Assembly: GCA_003116975.1 (NCBI GenBank)
Contig: BGKB01000115.1
Span: 68,430 to 132,429, forward strand
Direction of reading: 5' to 3'
DNA from: Aurantiochytrium sp. KH105
Lineage: Eukaryota; Sar; Bigyra; Thraustochytrida; Thraustochytriidae
Length of the DNA: 64,000 nt
Part shown: positions 53,683 through 64,000 of the stretch, piece after piece
Layout: the number at the start of each line of letters is the position of its first letter
Numbering within the stretch: the first letter of the stretch is position 1
The notes under the pieces: model-generated
Seen by the model: only the letters and a program-made list of their open reading frames with translations
Database searches by the model: none
What the model was told of the DNA's origin: nothing
Program-made: the position numbers and the translations under genes

Positions 53683-53710
53683 GGGCGGGCGGGCGGGCGG
53701 GCGGGCGGGC
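53683..53710. repeat. (GGGC)n microsatellite
   Basis: About six GGGC units lie just upstream of the start codon of the Roco-TIR gene, within its probable 5' leader. Confidence 0.85.
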
Positions 53711-55119
53711 GTGCAAGCGACACGCAGAAGCGCCGCGAGCAAGCGGCTGCGGCGAGAAGGGACGAGAAAGCCTGGCTGGGTTGGCTGCTGATGCGATGCG
53801 GCCTTGGCACGTGCCGCGCGGGGGTCCGCGCGCGGACGAGCGGAGTGTACCGCAGCGGCGTCCGCGCGCCCGCGCGCGAGGAAGGGGCCAGAGAGAAAGG
53901 GGGTTGCCGGCTTGCGCCTTACCTGCCGCGCAGCCGCGCGGTCGCGCCGCGGCGCGAGGGCCAAGAGGGCGTGTTAGGTATTTGGGCGAAGGCCGCGCGT
54001 GTGCACACACACTTCGCTGACTGGCCCGGAGAACTCTGCACTGGCTGGCCGGGAGAACGCTGCACTGCAATGCATTCACCACTGTCACCGCTCTTGTTGT
54101 CCAACGAAGCGGCCCAGGAAGAGAGGTGCGTGCAACGAAAACGATAAGCTCTGATTCGACTCGAGCGACGGCATGTTGTCAGGAAACTGTTTCAGGTTGC
54201 TCTTTAACATGACTCGGAGACATGCGTCTGGCTGTTTTAGTTTTGCAAGTACGAGAAGACCATCGGTTTTCCTATAAAGTTGCCAAAGCTTGCAATGCAC
54301 GAAACGCTCATTTTCAGTTTCATCATCCATTCTCGCAAGTAAGCGAAAGCTGACTCCAAGCATATCAGCGATCAAGAGGTCGTATAGATATGAGTCGTCA
54401 TCTTCTCGCGCACGATGGTTTATTTGTCAGAGGTAGTTCTGCCGTAAACAAGATTATGACTCCCAACGCAGACGCGTCGATCCAGACATGCAAACATGTG
54501 AAGTGAATCAAAAGTTCAGTCGCGCAGTTGCCTCGTCGACTCGTGCAGTCACGAATTTGCAGTCATCATATTCTGCCACATTAGGGACAACGCAACAGCA
54601 AAGCCCGCACTCAGCGCCACACTCACGGCGTCCAAAAAAAAACAAGCGTATTCTCCTCGAACCCTGGACCGCGACTCGCACTCGGCTTGCATCCTCTTGC
54701 GTCCTCCTGCGTCGGCCCTGTGCCTCGTGATCGCCCCTTGGACCGTTAGCAGCTGCAGCTGCACCAAGAACCTTGCTGCGCCTTTGAAGCGGCCGATGCC
54801 GGTCGCGGCCTTGTCTGTGTCTGTGGCGGCGTCGCCCTTTCCATCAAACGCGTCACCGTCTGATCCAATTCTTTCTCCAACCAGAGATTCCCGGTCCGAG
54901 GTCAAGAGCGCAACGAGCTTCTCGCCGCGCAACTCAACGATTGCAATCGCGACGTTTTCTTTTCTCCCAGACACGGCGCGAGGGCTTCCCGAGGTCGCGT
55001 CACGTGAATGGACCTCGGCCTCGTTTCAAGCCTGCCGGCGTCTTTACCTAGCGCGGAGCCGCTCCCAGACGGCTGCTTGATGCCGACTTTTGCAACTCGC
55101 AGTCGCACGTAGCCTGGGC

Positions 55120-55165
55120 AGCCTGAGCAGCCTGAGCAGCCTGAGCAGCCTGAGCAGCAGCTGCT
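55120..55165. repeat. 9-bp tandem repeat
   Basis: Five copies of GCCTGAGCA stand in tandem, followed by CTG/CAG-rich sequence. On the minus strand the unit reads as Ala-Gln-Ala. Confidence 0.9.
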
Positions 55166-56138
55166 GCTGCAGCAGCAACATCAGACATGGCAGAGCGTCC
55201 ATGAAGGTCGCGCGTCGGGCTTCCGGCTCCGTTCGCGGATACGCCCAAAGTATTCGCGGCTTCGGCCGCTTCTTCCGCGCCGCTTCCGCCCCGACGTCGC
55301 GGTCAAGTCCGAGGCCGAGGTCGGTATCTCGCCCCGCTTTTCCGCCTCGCCTCCGCCGGCCCTCGCGCGTCGGTGCTGCCTCGCGCGGCGCAGGTTTCCC
55401 TCGCGGCCTCGAGTTCTCGCTGCGTCAGCACCATCCATGCCCTCTCCTGCCATCTCCGCGCTGCGCCATCCCTCCCAGCCCTGGCTCGTCTCGAGGTGAC
55501 TCCTGGCAGCTGCCGCTTCCCGAGCGCGCCGAATCCGCCTCGCCTGCGGGCGCCGCGCAGCTGTCCTCTCGCGCGTACGCCGCAGCGCGCGCGGCCTGCC
55601 TGCCTGCCTGCCGCTGCTGCAGCCGCGCCGCCGGGGCGCTCTCAGCGCGTGCAGGCGCTCGAGGCCGGGCCCGAGCGGCTCCAAGTTTCCCTGCCTGCGC
55701 GCGCGGAATTCCGGGCCCCGGGGCCCGATTTCCGGGCCTCGCTCGGCCTGCTTGCGCGCGGAGGCGGCCAAGAACTAGGACCAGAACCAGTACGCGCGCG
55801 CGCCGGAGGCTCGAGAAGGCGGGCGGGAGAGCGCGGCGCAGAGCGGGCGGGCGAGCGCAGAGCGGCGCGGGCGCTGGGCTGCGCCGGGCCGGGCCGAGCT
55901 GAGCAGCGGCCCTCCCTCGCCGGCGTGCCAACCCGGGGCTGGCTGAGCCCGAGTCCATTTTCGGCGCCGAAGGCGCTGGCGGTGCAGGGACCCTTTGCAA
56001 AAGTTGCACAAGCGAGCAAGCCAGCCAAGGCAAGCCGAGCCAGAACGCAAGCCCGCGACGCGCGCGGAAAAGAGCGCGGGGGGAGATCGTCACGACGAGC
56101 TGTGCGGCGACAGCACAGCGGCAGCGCAGCGGCTCGGG

Positions 56139-58115
56139 ATGAGCGTGAACATGAGGACCACGAGGGCGCCGTCTCTCCTGGCAGACGTGCAGGAAGAGCG
56201 GGAACAAAGCGCTCTGGACGACGAGCACGACGTCTACGAAGACATGACCTCGGGCGGGACGGGCGCGTCGGCGAGGAGACCGTCGGCGCCATTGCGAGCG
56301 CAACATGGGGCCTTTGACGGCAACCTCGACGTAGAACGCACCAGAGCCGCGACGACGACGAATCGCCGCGAGCAACGTGCAAGGCCTCGTACCGTGTCCG
56401 AGGCGCCAGAGACCTCACGCTTGCGCGCCCATACCGACTACCTCGAGACCGTGCGGTTTGCGACCGTGCAAAAAGCTCAGACTGCAGACCCACGCCGCCC
56501 CGCGCGCGAGCGAACCTCGAGCATCACAATCGGCCTACTCTCGCGGAGTCGTACAACAAGTGGCCGCTTTTACCAACGACGAGGCAGTAACAGCGCAGAA
56601 GGCAATGCAAGCGGCAATGCCATGACACGCATGCGCGGCAGACGAGACAGCAGCGTTCACGCGGTGGACCTCAATGTGCTCGAGAGCATGCACATGCCCG
56701 AAGCCAGCCCCACGGATGCAAACTCTGCTGCCAAGATTGCAGATCCGGAGGGCCCGCAGCAGCCGCATGTCGAGCAAAAGCAACAAGAGGTGCTTTCCAA
56801 GGAGGAGATTGAAGAGGACACATGCCTCATTTGCCTCGGCCGGTTCACAGCCAAACGCCCCGCAGTCCCCATCCCCTGCGTTCAACAATGCAATCTCGCA
56901 CCAGTACATGCCAAGTGCATTTACGAGTGGAAGGAGCAGAAGCAGGGCGCCGGGAGCTGCCCGCTGTGTCGCTCGGACCTCGGTCATGTCGACTACCAGC
57001 CCCGCGACATCTTGCAGCTCAATTCACTCGTCCTGTTCGGCTACCGCAAACAATTTGCCATGTCTCCTCTTCCACAGTCGACGGGGACGCTCCGCTGCTA
57101 CGTCAAGGTGCGCAATGGCGTCTTTGGCTCGCCGGTGCGATACGAGCTGTGGGTTCAAGCCCCCACTACCTTGGCTTACCCTTTGGGTGCACTTCCCGAC
57201 GAACAAAGCCCGCGCAAGGGGGACAAGTTTGTCATGGCCGGCTCAAAACGCCTTACAAAGTGGGGCACCTCGGTCATTGACCTCTCCGTCGATCCAGAGT
57301 GCAAAGACTTTTCACCCAACAGCCACAACTACCTTGGCAGTGTCAATGGCAACGTGTCCGGTACCGAGTTCACGGTATCAGCCCCGGTGACTTGCGCGAG
57401 CGATGGACGGAAGCGTTTTTCCGGCACGGCGCAGCGCGAGGTCGCTGCTGTGGCGTACACGCAAAACCGCTTCGGAAACGGGTCAGGGCCGCGCAGCCTT
57501 TCGGTCGCGCTGGCACGCGCCAAGGCTTGTAATGGCGCAGAAGCTGCGAGTCTCGCCTTGGGCCTGCCTGCGCAGGATCAAAAAGACCTGTACGAAGAAA
57601 AGGATAACGCAGGAGATGCGAGCACCCTTTCAAGTACCTCCATCGTTCCCAATACTGCACCTGAAGCGCCCTTCTCCACGCCAGTGGACGAAAATTCAGA
57701 AGACGATGACGATGATGATGATGCAGACGCTGGTCAGGTGTTCGTGTCCGAGACGATTGTACCCAAGAGACGTAGCGAGCACCTTGTCTCTCATCTGCGC
57801 AAGGGTGCCGAGGCTGTAAACGGCCACAGCCAGTTGCTGTATGGGCAAAACAAGGAGCCGTACTGGCTAGACTCGATCCAGGCGTACTCTTTGGACTTTC
57901 ACGGTCGCGTGCAGCTTCCGTCGAACAAGAACTTCAAGCTTCAAGTTCACGGTCTCTCGGCCGAGACGGATGCCCTTCAATTTGGCAAAGTTGTGGCCAT
58001 CTCTGAGGATGTTCCCTTTGCCATTTACACGTGCGATTTCCGCTGGCCGATGTCACCGATTCAAGCCTTTGGTGTCGTCCTTACTGCGTGCGATCGCAAA
58101 ATGCTTGTGGCCTGA
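56139..58115 (+). CDS. RING-finger protein with C-terminal Tubby domain
   Basis: The 658-residue protein starts with a disordered Arg/Ser/Thr-rich region (1-220). A RING-like zinc domain follows at 229-277: Cys229 and Cys232, a Cys247/Cys251 pair, His257, Cys260, then Cys274-Pro-Leu-Cys277. RING domains recruit E2 enzymes for ubiquitination. From about 316 to the end it reads as a Tubby-like domain, a phosphoinositide-binding barrel around a central helix: LRCYVKVRNG, FVMAGSKRLTKWGTSVIDLS, NYLGSVNGNVSGTEFTV, then NFKLQVHG, LQFGKV and DFRWPMSPIQAFGVVLTACD. An insertion of about 100 residues with an Asp run splits the domain. Start: the ATG at 56139 is used; 56151 also has a good context. Likely membrane-associated ubiquitin ligase, by inference. 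Confidence 0.82.
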   Translation: MSVNMRTTRAPSLLADVQEEREQSALDDEHDVYEDMTSGGTGASARRPSAPLRAQHGAFDGNLDVERTRAATTTNRREQRARPRTVSEAPETSRLRAHTDYLETVRFATVQKAQTADPRRPARERTSSITIGLLSRSRTTSGRFYQRRGSNSAEGNASGNAMTRMRGRRDSSVHAVDLNVLESMHMPEASPTDANSAAKIADPEGPQQPHVEQKQQEVLSKEEIEEDTCLICLGRFTAKRPAVPIPCVQQCNLAPVHAKCIYEWKEQKQGAGSCPLCRSDLGHVDYQPRDILQLNSLVLFGYRKQFAMSPLPQSTGTLRCYVKVRNGVFGSPVRYELWVQAPTTLAYPLGALPDEQSPRKGDKFVMAGSKRLTKWGTSVIDLSVDPECKDFSPNSHNYLGSVNGNVSGTEFTVSAPVTCASDGRKRFSGTAQREVAAVAYTQNRFGNGSGPRSLSVALARAKACNGAEAASLALGLPAQDQKDLYEEKDNAGDASTLSSTSIVPNTAPEAPFSTPVDENSEDDDDDDDADAGQVFVSETIVPKRRSEHLVSHLRKGAEAVNGHSQLLYGQNKEPYWLDSIQAYSLDFHGRVQLPSNKNFKLQVHGLSAETDALQFGKVVAISEDVPFAIYTCDFRWPMSPIQAFGVVLTACDRKMLVA

Positions 58116-58712
58116 TAACGTAATCTACTATTTTTTACCATTTTTTTTTCTTTCTTCCTTCCACTCACTGTCGAGCAAGCAAGCGAGCGTGATCGCGGAA
58201 AAGTTAAAATATAATCGAGACAATTCACAAAAAAGATAAAGGTTGTATCTATCTATACTCAATTTGGACCTGGCGTTGCAGGTATATTCAGGCTCTACAG
58301 CTATGTTGTCTTGGGTTCGTTCGTCCACGTCCATCCCGGTGTCCTGCTCTTTTTGGTATTATTATTTTTTTTCGATGCTACTGGCTGCAAGAAGACAGCC
58401 AGCGAGAACGAGAGCAATGGGCACGGGCGCGGGACAAACAAACAATGAAACAATGAATGTGTGCGCAATTCGGCGTGCGAGTGATACGCGCTTGGGGCAG
58501 TATCCTCGATTTGGTCAATAAGTGATTGATCCATTTCTTCCGCGGGTATGACTGGTCCGCGATTTTTGTAGAGGATCAACCAATCTTGGGGGGTTGAAGG
58601 GGGTGGGGTTGAAAAGAAAGGCAAAGCGCGCCCTCCTTTTGATTCTTGGATGTCGAATCGTCATGGCGAGGCGAGCAAACTTGACTCACTCTCTCGCATT
58701 CGCCTCAGCTTC
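58116..58712. other. Convergent 3' intergenic region
   Basis: This AT-richer spacer of about 600 bp between two 3' ends contains no gene-like frame. Confidence 0.6.
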
Positions 58713-60296
58713 CTATTGCTGTTGATGTTGCTGGTGAAGCTGCTGGTGGTACAGCTGCGACTGGTCAGCGAGGTTGTTGGAGGAAGCCAGAGCGGGCTTG
58801 GAGCCGCTGCGGCGCATAAAGGAAAAGAGTCGGGGTTTGGACGAAGACCGCGGCATTTGCGTGGACTTGGATCTGCGCATATGCGAAGGCAACGAGCTGA
58901 GCGAGTTGAGCGAGTGCGACTTGGGCATGGGCTTGGGCGGCGTCGCGGCGGCGCCGCCCATAGCATCGAGACCCATGATGCTCGCGGAACGGCCTTGCAA
59001 AAGCAGACAGCGCTCCGGGCGCGTCGTCTCGGAAACGGCCAGCACGTCATAGGACGAGGACAGCTTGACCTTGCGAAGCTCGAGCGAGGCCTTGGAAAGC
59101 GTGTGTTTGCAGGACGAGACGACCTGGACACGGAGCTCCATGGGCTGCGAGACGCAGTCCTTGCTGCCAATGACAAAGTCAAACTCGAGCTCGGGGCAGG
59201 TGGCGTCGACGCGCTCGGTGCGACGCACGACGCTGTGTCCGAGCTCCTTGTTGACAATCCAGAACTTGACGAGCAGACCGCGCGCGTCGCCGATCCAACT
59301 CGCGGAGCGCGACATCGAGTTGTGTAGCACGAAGCGGTAGTGTCCACCCGTGAGTCCGAGGCTAAAAATGCGAGACTCATCGGGCTTGAACTTGCGGTCC
59401 ACGTGCCAGAGGCTGCGCTGGTCGACGGGCATGTCGCCGGCGTTGCCGAACTCGTACGAGATGTCCTTGTTTTCCAGATCAATGTCGTTGAGGTCCACAG
59501 CCTGTGCGTCGTCAATGTCGTCCAGATCGAGGCTGCCGTGGCCGCGGGAGCGGACGCGCTTGCGGAGCATGCGTGGTTTGTACTCTTCGAGCTCGGCCTC
59601 GGACGGTTCCCTGCTGTCGTCCTCGTGGTCCTCGTCGGCACCATCGTCAATGTCGCCCAAGACGTCTTCATTGACGAGACGGAGGTCATCGTTTTCGAGA
59701 TCATCCTCGAAGTCGTCGCCGCTCTCGGACCCGCTGCACTCGTTCGCCGTGGGCATGAGCAGGCCGTTTGCCGGCATGATCATTTGCTGCATGAAGTCAT
59801 CGTCGGCTTCGGCTGCGTCCTGGGGGGCGAGCGAAGTCGGGATGGTCTTGCCCTGCTGGGACATGTGGGGCATATGCTGGCGTTCCGTCGCGCGAAAGTC
59901 GTCCTCGCTGGTGCTGCCATTGCTGCTGTGGCTGCCGCAGCTGCGGCCGCTGCTATGGGCGTCCGGGCCGATGTGGTCCTTTTCCTCGTTGTCTTCGCGT
60001 TCGCTGTCGGTATCAGCGTCGGCCTCCATCTCTGTTTCCGTCTCCTCGGGTAGCCTTTCGAGCTGCTGCTGCTGCTGCTGCTGCTTCTGCTGCTGCGTTC
60101 TTTCCTGCTCCTCGTCAATCTGCTGCATGCGCATCATCTTCTGCACGCGCATCTTTTCCTGTCGCAGCTGCTCCTGCTTCTCGAGCGCGCGGAGCTGCGT
60201 GTCCAGTTGCTCCTGCATCATCCGCGCTCGCCGCTCCTGCTCCTGCCGTCTCCGCTGCTGGTGCTTGGCCGGCGCCTTGTGCGACACTCTGATCAT
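58713..60296 (-). CDS. Acidic polyQ coiled-coil protein of unknown function
   Basis: The 527-residue protein is not recognised. Residues 5-85 form a Gln/Arg/Met-rich helix that ends in a polyQ run. Residues 85-265 are strongly acidic and disordered. A basic patch (RMLRKRVRSRGHG, about 250-262) may be a nuclear signal. Residues about 290-425 look like a folded beta-rich domain (SLGLTGGHYRFVLHNSMSRS, LLVKFWIVNKEL, LEFDFVIGSKDC, PMELRVQVVSSC). The tail is Ser/Lys-rich and ends in His/Gln repeats. The ATG at 60296 is the first in frame. The folded part might be a C2- or Ig-like sandwich, but I cannot name a family. Confidence 0.7.
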   Translation of the reverse strand: MIRVSHKAPAKHQQRRRQEQERRARMMQEQLDTQLRALEKQEQLRQEKMRVQKMMRMQQIDEEQERTQQQKQQQQQQQLERLPEETETEMEADADTDSEREDNEEKDHIGPDAHSSGRSCGSHSSNGSTSEDDFRATERQHMPHMSQQGKTIPTSLAPQDAAEADDDFMQQMIMPANGLLMPTANECSGSESGDDFEDDLENDDLRLVNEDVLGDIDDGADEDHEDDSREPSEAELEEYKPRMLRKRVRSRGHGSLDLDDIDDAQAVDLNDIDLENKDISYEFGNAGDMPVDQRSLWHVDRKFKPDESRIFSLGLTGGHYRFVLHNSMSRSASWIGDARGLLVKFWIVNKELGHSVVRRTERVDATCPELEFDFVIGSKDCVSQPMELRVQVVSSCKHTLSKASLELRKVKLSSSYDVLAVSETTRPERCLLLQGRSASIMGLDAMGGAAATPPKPMPKSHSLNSLSSLPSHMRRSKSTQMPRSSSKPRLFSFMRRSGSKPALASSNNLADQSQLYHQQLHQQHQQQ

Positions 60297-60714
60297 GTTC
60301 TGCCGCCCGCTTCGCTTCGCGGCTCGCCCTCCGTCCCTCGCCGTCTCTCTCTACCTGCAGCTGGCTGCTCGCCGCTCGCGGGTGCGCGCTCGCTGCGGCC
60401 GCTTCTGCGCGAGTGCCGCGCCCTGCCTTTGCGTTTTGCCCGCCTGCTTCTTGCCCCGGCGCCGCAGCACGCCCGCCTGCGCCGCCGCTTTCGCCGCGCG
60501 CTTCTTCTTCCTGCCTCGGCGCCTCCTCCTCCCCGCCTTCCTTTCTTTTCCCTTTCTTTTCCCTTTCTTCCTTTCTTCTTCCTCCCCCCGCGCCCCGTCA
60601 CTGCGCTGAGAACACCGAGAGAACGCCGACCCTTTCAAAAGTAAGTTTCAAATTCGGCGCCGCCGCGTCACCTGCCTGGCCGGCCGACCGCCCTCGCTCG
60701 CCCGCCCCGGGCGC

Positions 60715-60882
60715 GACGCGACGCGACGCGACGCGAGGCGAGGCCAGGCGAGGCGAGGCGAGGCGAGGCGAGGCGAGGCGAGGCGAGGCGAGGCGAGGCG
60801 AGGCGAGGCGAGGCGAGGCGTCGCGCAGCGCGCAGCGTGCAGCTGCAGCTGCGGCAAGGCGAGGCGAGGCGAGGCGAGGCGA
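60715..60882. repeat. (GGCGA)n pentanucleotide array
   Basis: About 20 units of GCGAC then GGCGA run to about 60816, followed by an interruption containing CAGCTGCAGCTGC. A second short block of five units lies at about 60855-60882. Confidence 0.92.
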
Positions 60883-61517
60883 TTTGAATTTTTTTGAAAA
60901 CGGGCTGGAGACGCCGCGGCTGCGCGGGAGCTGCGCGCGCGCGCGCGCTGCAGCTGCCGGCCGGCGGTGCGGGCAGCGCACGAGCCCGCCGAAGAGCCCG
61001 CTCGCCGCCCCTGCACTGCTGGCGCCGCCGGCCAGCGTCTGCGTCTGCGTTCCGGCCTTCCTAGGTTCAACCACGGCGACGCCCCGGTTGCAAGCGCGCA
61101 CGAGCGCGCGCGCTCGTGCGGGGGCGAGGGGGAGGGGAGGGGAGGGAGGCAGGACGGCAGGCAGCGCCGCTGCACCTGCAGCTGCGCGCGGGCTCGAGAT
61201 GCGGCGCGGACCGGGGCGAGCGGCGGCCGGGGCCTGGCGGCACGGCGCGCAGGAGCGGCAGACGGCGGCTGCTCTCGCTTTGTCTCTCTTTCCTTTTCTT
61301 TGTTTCTTTCTTTGTTTGTGTGCCATGGTTGAATGAACTGCGCGTTTCCTTTTTCTTTCTTCCTGAAAATCTCATTTTCTTTCTTTCAACCTTTTTTTTT
61401 CTCCGTGGCGCCGCCTCACTCGCTCTTTCTCCCCTACAGCAGTGTCAGTGAGGGAGGGAGTCAATTTTTTTCTGTTCTTTTCGTTCTATTCCGCGCTTTT
61501 TACTTTTTACTTTTCTT

Positions 61518-61547
61518 TTCTTCTTCTTCTTCTTCTTCTTCTTCTCG
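61518..61547. repeat. (TTC)n microsatellite
   Basis: About nine TTC units lie within a longer polypyrimidine tract. Confidence 0.85.
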
Positions 61548-62800
61548 ACACACACACGCAACCTCGCGCGAGTCGCTCTCAACTCGCGCTCGCAGTCGCG
61601 TTCACTTCGTCTTTCTTCGCGGTGCGGCTCTTCGCCTGCCTCCCGCTCGCTCCCTTCGCGATTCGCCGAAGACCTCGCCTACCTCGCCTTGCCTTGCCTT
61701 GCCTTGTTGTGTCTTGCGGCGGCCGTGCCTGGTCGAAGCGCAGCGCGAGCTAACAAACAACGCTAAACTAACGACCTCCCGCGCCAGCCTTTTCCACCAT
61801 AAGCTAGATGCACGCGGGGGCAGCTCGCTCCGAGGCGCCGCCCCGAGTCCCGAGTCCAGGCCCGCGCTTCCTCGTCCACCCGGGCGGCAGAAGAGCTCAC
61901 ACGAGGCAACGCGCAGAGAACGCGCGCGTCTGAAACCAACACCTCGCAGCGAGGCCTGGCAGATGCAGTGGTCAGTGCTCCTGCTGACGTGCGGCGCCTC
62001 GCAGGTCGCACTGCGAGTGGTCGCGGTGTTCATACCAATCAATGCGTCCCACTTCTCCAAAACTAGCGTCCAATAAATGTCAACGCGCCGCAACGAGCAC
62101 CGCCTCAATCGCAAAGAGCTTCGCCTTGATCGCAACAAGCTTCGCCTAGACAGCAAGACGCAGTGCACGCGGCCGTCATGCGTCGTCTCTTCCGCCCCTC
62201 GTCCCCTGTCCTATCAGGCCTACCTTTGCTCACGGTGCAGCGGCTGCTGCTGCTTGCGTCACCCGAGGACTCGGCCTGGCAGGGCCTGGACGCAAGATGA
62301 TCTCATCTCGGTCACCGTCGCGACGTATTCTACCCGCTGCCGCTGGCGGGCGGGCGACTGCCGCCACCGCTGTACGCTGCCGACGGCGAGGACGGCGACG
62401 GCGTCTGTGAGAGCACGTGATGTAGAGCATAGCTTGCATTGGTTTCCCGGTATTCTATCAAACTATTGCGGCGCCATCTCTTCCCGCATGGACGGACCGT
62501 GCGTGCGAGAGCCGAATGCCGCAGGCGCGCCGCTGAATGGAGCGCGGCGTTCACTCGCCCGCCGTCGCTGCGAGCGTCACTGTCAGCAGCATTGCAGACG
62601 GAGATCGATTTCGCGCGGCAGCGACGGCGGCGGTCGAAGCCGGGCGACCACTCGGGAAGCCCTGCCCTGGAGGCGGCGTGTCGGCGAATCGGCGACAGAC
62701 CGGGAAAAGTGTTCCATTCGTCAAGCAAGTTTCCAAGCAAAAGGGGGCTGGCGGATGGACGAGTGGAAGGAGGGCTGGTTGAACAGACGGATGGATTGAA

Positions 62801-62802
62801 GG

Positions 62803-62838
<36 letters not shown>

Positions 62839-62840
62839 AT
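62801..62840. repeat. (GGAT)n microsatellite
   Basis: About ten GGAT units, with one ACGGAT interruption, extend to 62840. Confidence 0.9.
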
Positions 62841-64000
62841 ATCGGGCGGGCTCTGCCTCTCGGGTTCGTTGCCGAAAGCATGCATGCCGGGATGCTGCGA
62901 CAGCGACAGCGATATACGAGATCGAAGAGCCAGGAGATCAGGGCTGACTGATTGACTGACCGAAACAGGGAGGTCGCGAAAAAAAAGAAAAGAAAAGAAT
63001 GAACAACCCACCCAAAAACGTCGCAGAGGCTGCGGCCGTGATCAAACGGTCACTCGCGGCAGAGAAATGTCTGCACGAAGACGCCAGACCGAACGAATGA
63101 GCGCTTCCTAGGTTTTCGTGGCCATGGTGGTTGCTGAGCAGCCTGGTCGCTTGAATAGCAGCTGTTTTCGAAAAAAGAAAAAAAGAAAAAGCGATTCACT
63201 GGTGGCCAGGATTTTTTTTACTACTTTTTTCTTACCATGGGGCCGCACGTGCGGGTGCCCCCCACCGGGCCGCACTGCGGGTTAGAACAGGTCAGGCGTC
63301 ACCATTTTTACGCGCTGGCAACCGCCATAAGCGGCATCGTCATTGTGCCAAGCCATCAAGAGCTTCCACGCGCGAAGCAAGTGGCAGTTTTTCCCCACGC
63401 GCGCGATTTTCTTCCGAGGACCGTGCCTCGATCGACGCTCCGCGACGACCGACCTCGCGTCCCGGTCGCCGTGCCGCGTCCCCACGCCCGCGCCGCACCG
63501 TCTGCTGCGCCGTCCTGTCGCCCGCCGCGGAAGCGTCCGTCCCAAGCCTCGAATTGCACTATCCGTTGCACTCATCTTGAGCTTTTCTTGAACATGCAAA
63601 TGAACGGCCCAAATACCAATAATAATGAATATTGGCATCAAAACTCATCTTCTTCGAGGCGAGGCGTTGCAGGTGCCCATCCAGGTGCGACGCACCGTTC
63701 CCACGGACCTCCGAGCTGCAGTCGGCCCGTTCTTCGTGCACCTGTGATGCGCAGGTCTACGCGCTACCGCACCGTGGCCGCAACGGCTGGCCGACTAGAT
63801 GGCCGACCGCCTTCCTCTGGAGCCTGCGAAGCTTCGCTGGCTCGCAGCTGCGGCTGCACCTGCAGCTGCGCATCCTCGCCGTTCTCATTCCCCTTCGCTC
63901 GGCCTTGCCGTTTCGCCCCACCAGCGGTACACGCATACGTACGTCGCAGCTGCCAGCCTGCCTGCGTCGATGTTTCCGAAGAATCTCGCTTTCCTTTTTG

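Larger units (their letters stand above)
53657..56138. other. Divergent intergenic region (Roco-TIR / RING-Tubby)
   Basis: This 2.5-kb spacer holds a GGGC run just upstream of the Roco start, an AT-richer middle (54.1-54.6 kb), a 9-bp repeat near 55.1 kb and very GC-rich DNA towards the RING-Tubby gene. Short minus-strand frames at 54085-54363 and 54549-55188 were considered and not accepted as genes. Confidence 0.5.
60297..64000. other. Terminal region with simple repeats and no convincing gene
   Basis: The first part is the GC-rich upstream region of the acidic polyQ gene. From 60.7 to 63.0 kb there are GCGAG, TTC and GGAT repeats plus polypyrimidine tracts. Open frames are numerous but Arg/Ala/Ser-rich and motif-free. 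A short minus-strand frame at 63282-63638 was considered and rejected. Confidence 0.5.

Noticed and set aside
54085-54363. Possible 92-residue minus-strand protein beginning MLGVSFRLLARMDDE
   Set aside because: Composition is plausible, but it is short, has no recognised motif and no supporting context.
54549-55188. Possible two-exon minus-strand gene starting MSDVAAAAAAAAQAAQ
   Set aside because: A GTAAAG donor-like site follows a stop codon in the first frame, and no reading joins the exons cleanly; the second part starts without an ATG.
63282-63638. 118-residue minus-strand frame
   Set aside because: It begins at an ATG but is Arg-rich, motif-free and overlaps an equally open plus-strand frame.

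Overview
This 64 kb window is nuclear DNA from a eukaryotic microbe. It is GC-rich, and almost every confident gene is a single long open reading frame with no visible intron. The gene content is eukaryotic throughout: the 40S assembly factor PNO1, the H/ACA snoRNP assembly factor NAF1, the SAGA-type adaptor ADA2, mitochondrial fumarase, an F-box protein, an exostosin-family glycosyltransferase, a polyglutamine C2H2 zinc-finger protein, a RING-Tubby protein and a Roco (ROC-COR) GTPase with a TIR domain. Compact intronless genes, GC-rich leaders and many short tandem repeats would suit a stramenopile protist such as a thraustochytrid. That placement is inference from style and was not tested.

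Layout. 1-3.6 kb: repeat-rich leader with no convincing gene. 3.6-8.3 kb: a BioD/Pta-like P-loop protein (+), a SETD6-like SET methyltransferase (-) divergent from PNO1 (+), then a poly-G tract and a 19-bp minisatellite. 8.3-11.4 kb: a double-PDZ protein (-). 11.4-20.3 kb: F-box protein (+), exostosin GT47 (-), membrane-anchored penicillin-amidase homologue (-), a coiled-coil protein (-) and an unknown basic protein (+). 20.9-30.4 kb: CocE/NonD-type hydrolase (-), fumarase (-), NAF1 (+), a secreted or membrane PQQ-propeller protein (-). 32.1-37.2 kb: a long coiled-coil protein (+) and a polyQ zinc-finger protein (-). 37.2-42.8 kb: 5.6 kb without a convincing gene, holding a TTGC array with an assembly gap. 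42.8-47.5 kb: ADA2 (+) and a P-loop NTPase with inserted membrane segments (+). 47.5-50.3 kb: AT-richer DNA with an 831-bp inverted-repeat element. 50.3-53.7 kb: WD40-ROC-COR-TIR protein (-) carrying a one-base frameshift. 56.1-60.3 kb: RING-Tubby protein (+) and an acidic polyQ protein (-). 60.3-64 kb: simple repeats, no convincing gene.

The genes do not form operons. Most neighbours are divergent or convergent; convergent 3' ends can be as close as 57 bp, while divergent starts are separated by 0.36-5.6 kb of GC-rich DNA that presumably holds the promoters. The functions are mixed: ribosome and snoRNP biogenesis, chromatin, central metabolism, glycosylation and signalling.

The most notable locus is the Roco-TIR gene. 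It joins a WD40 sensor-type propeller, a ROC GTPase switch with a COR module, and a C-terminal TIR domain that keeps a glutamate in the position expected for NAD-cleaving TIRs. This resembles an innate-immunity or regulated-death switch. The assembled sequence has a one-base frameshift in a short G run inside the propeller, most simply read as a sequencing error. Other leads are the RING-Tubby fusion, a protein in which both a PDZ pair and an unrecognised C-terminal module are duplicated, the membrane-inserted NTPase, a MITE-like element, and an assembly gap whose two sides look like copies of one array.
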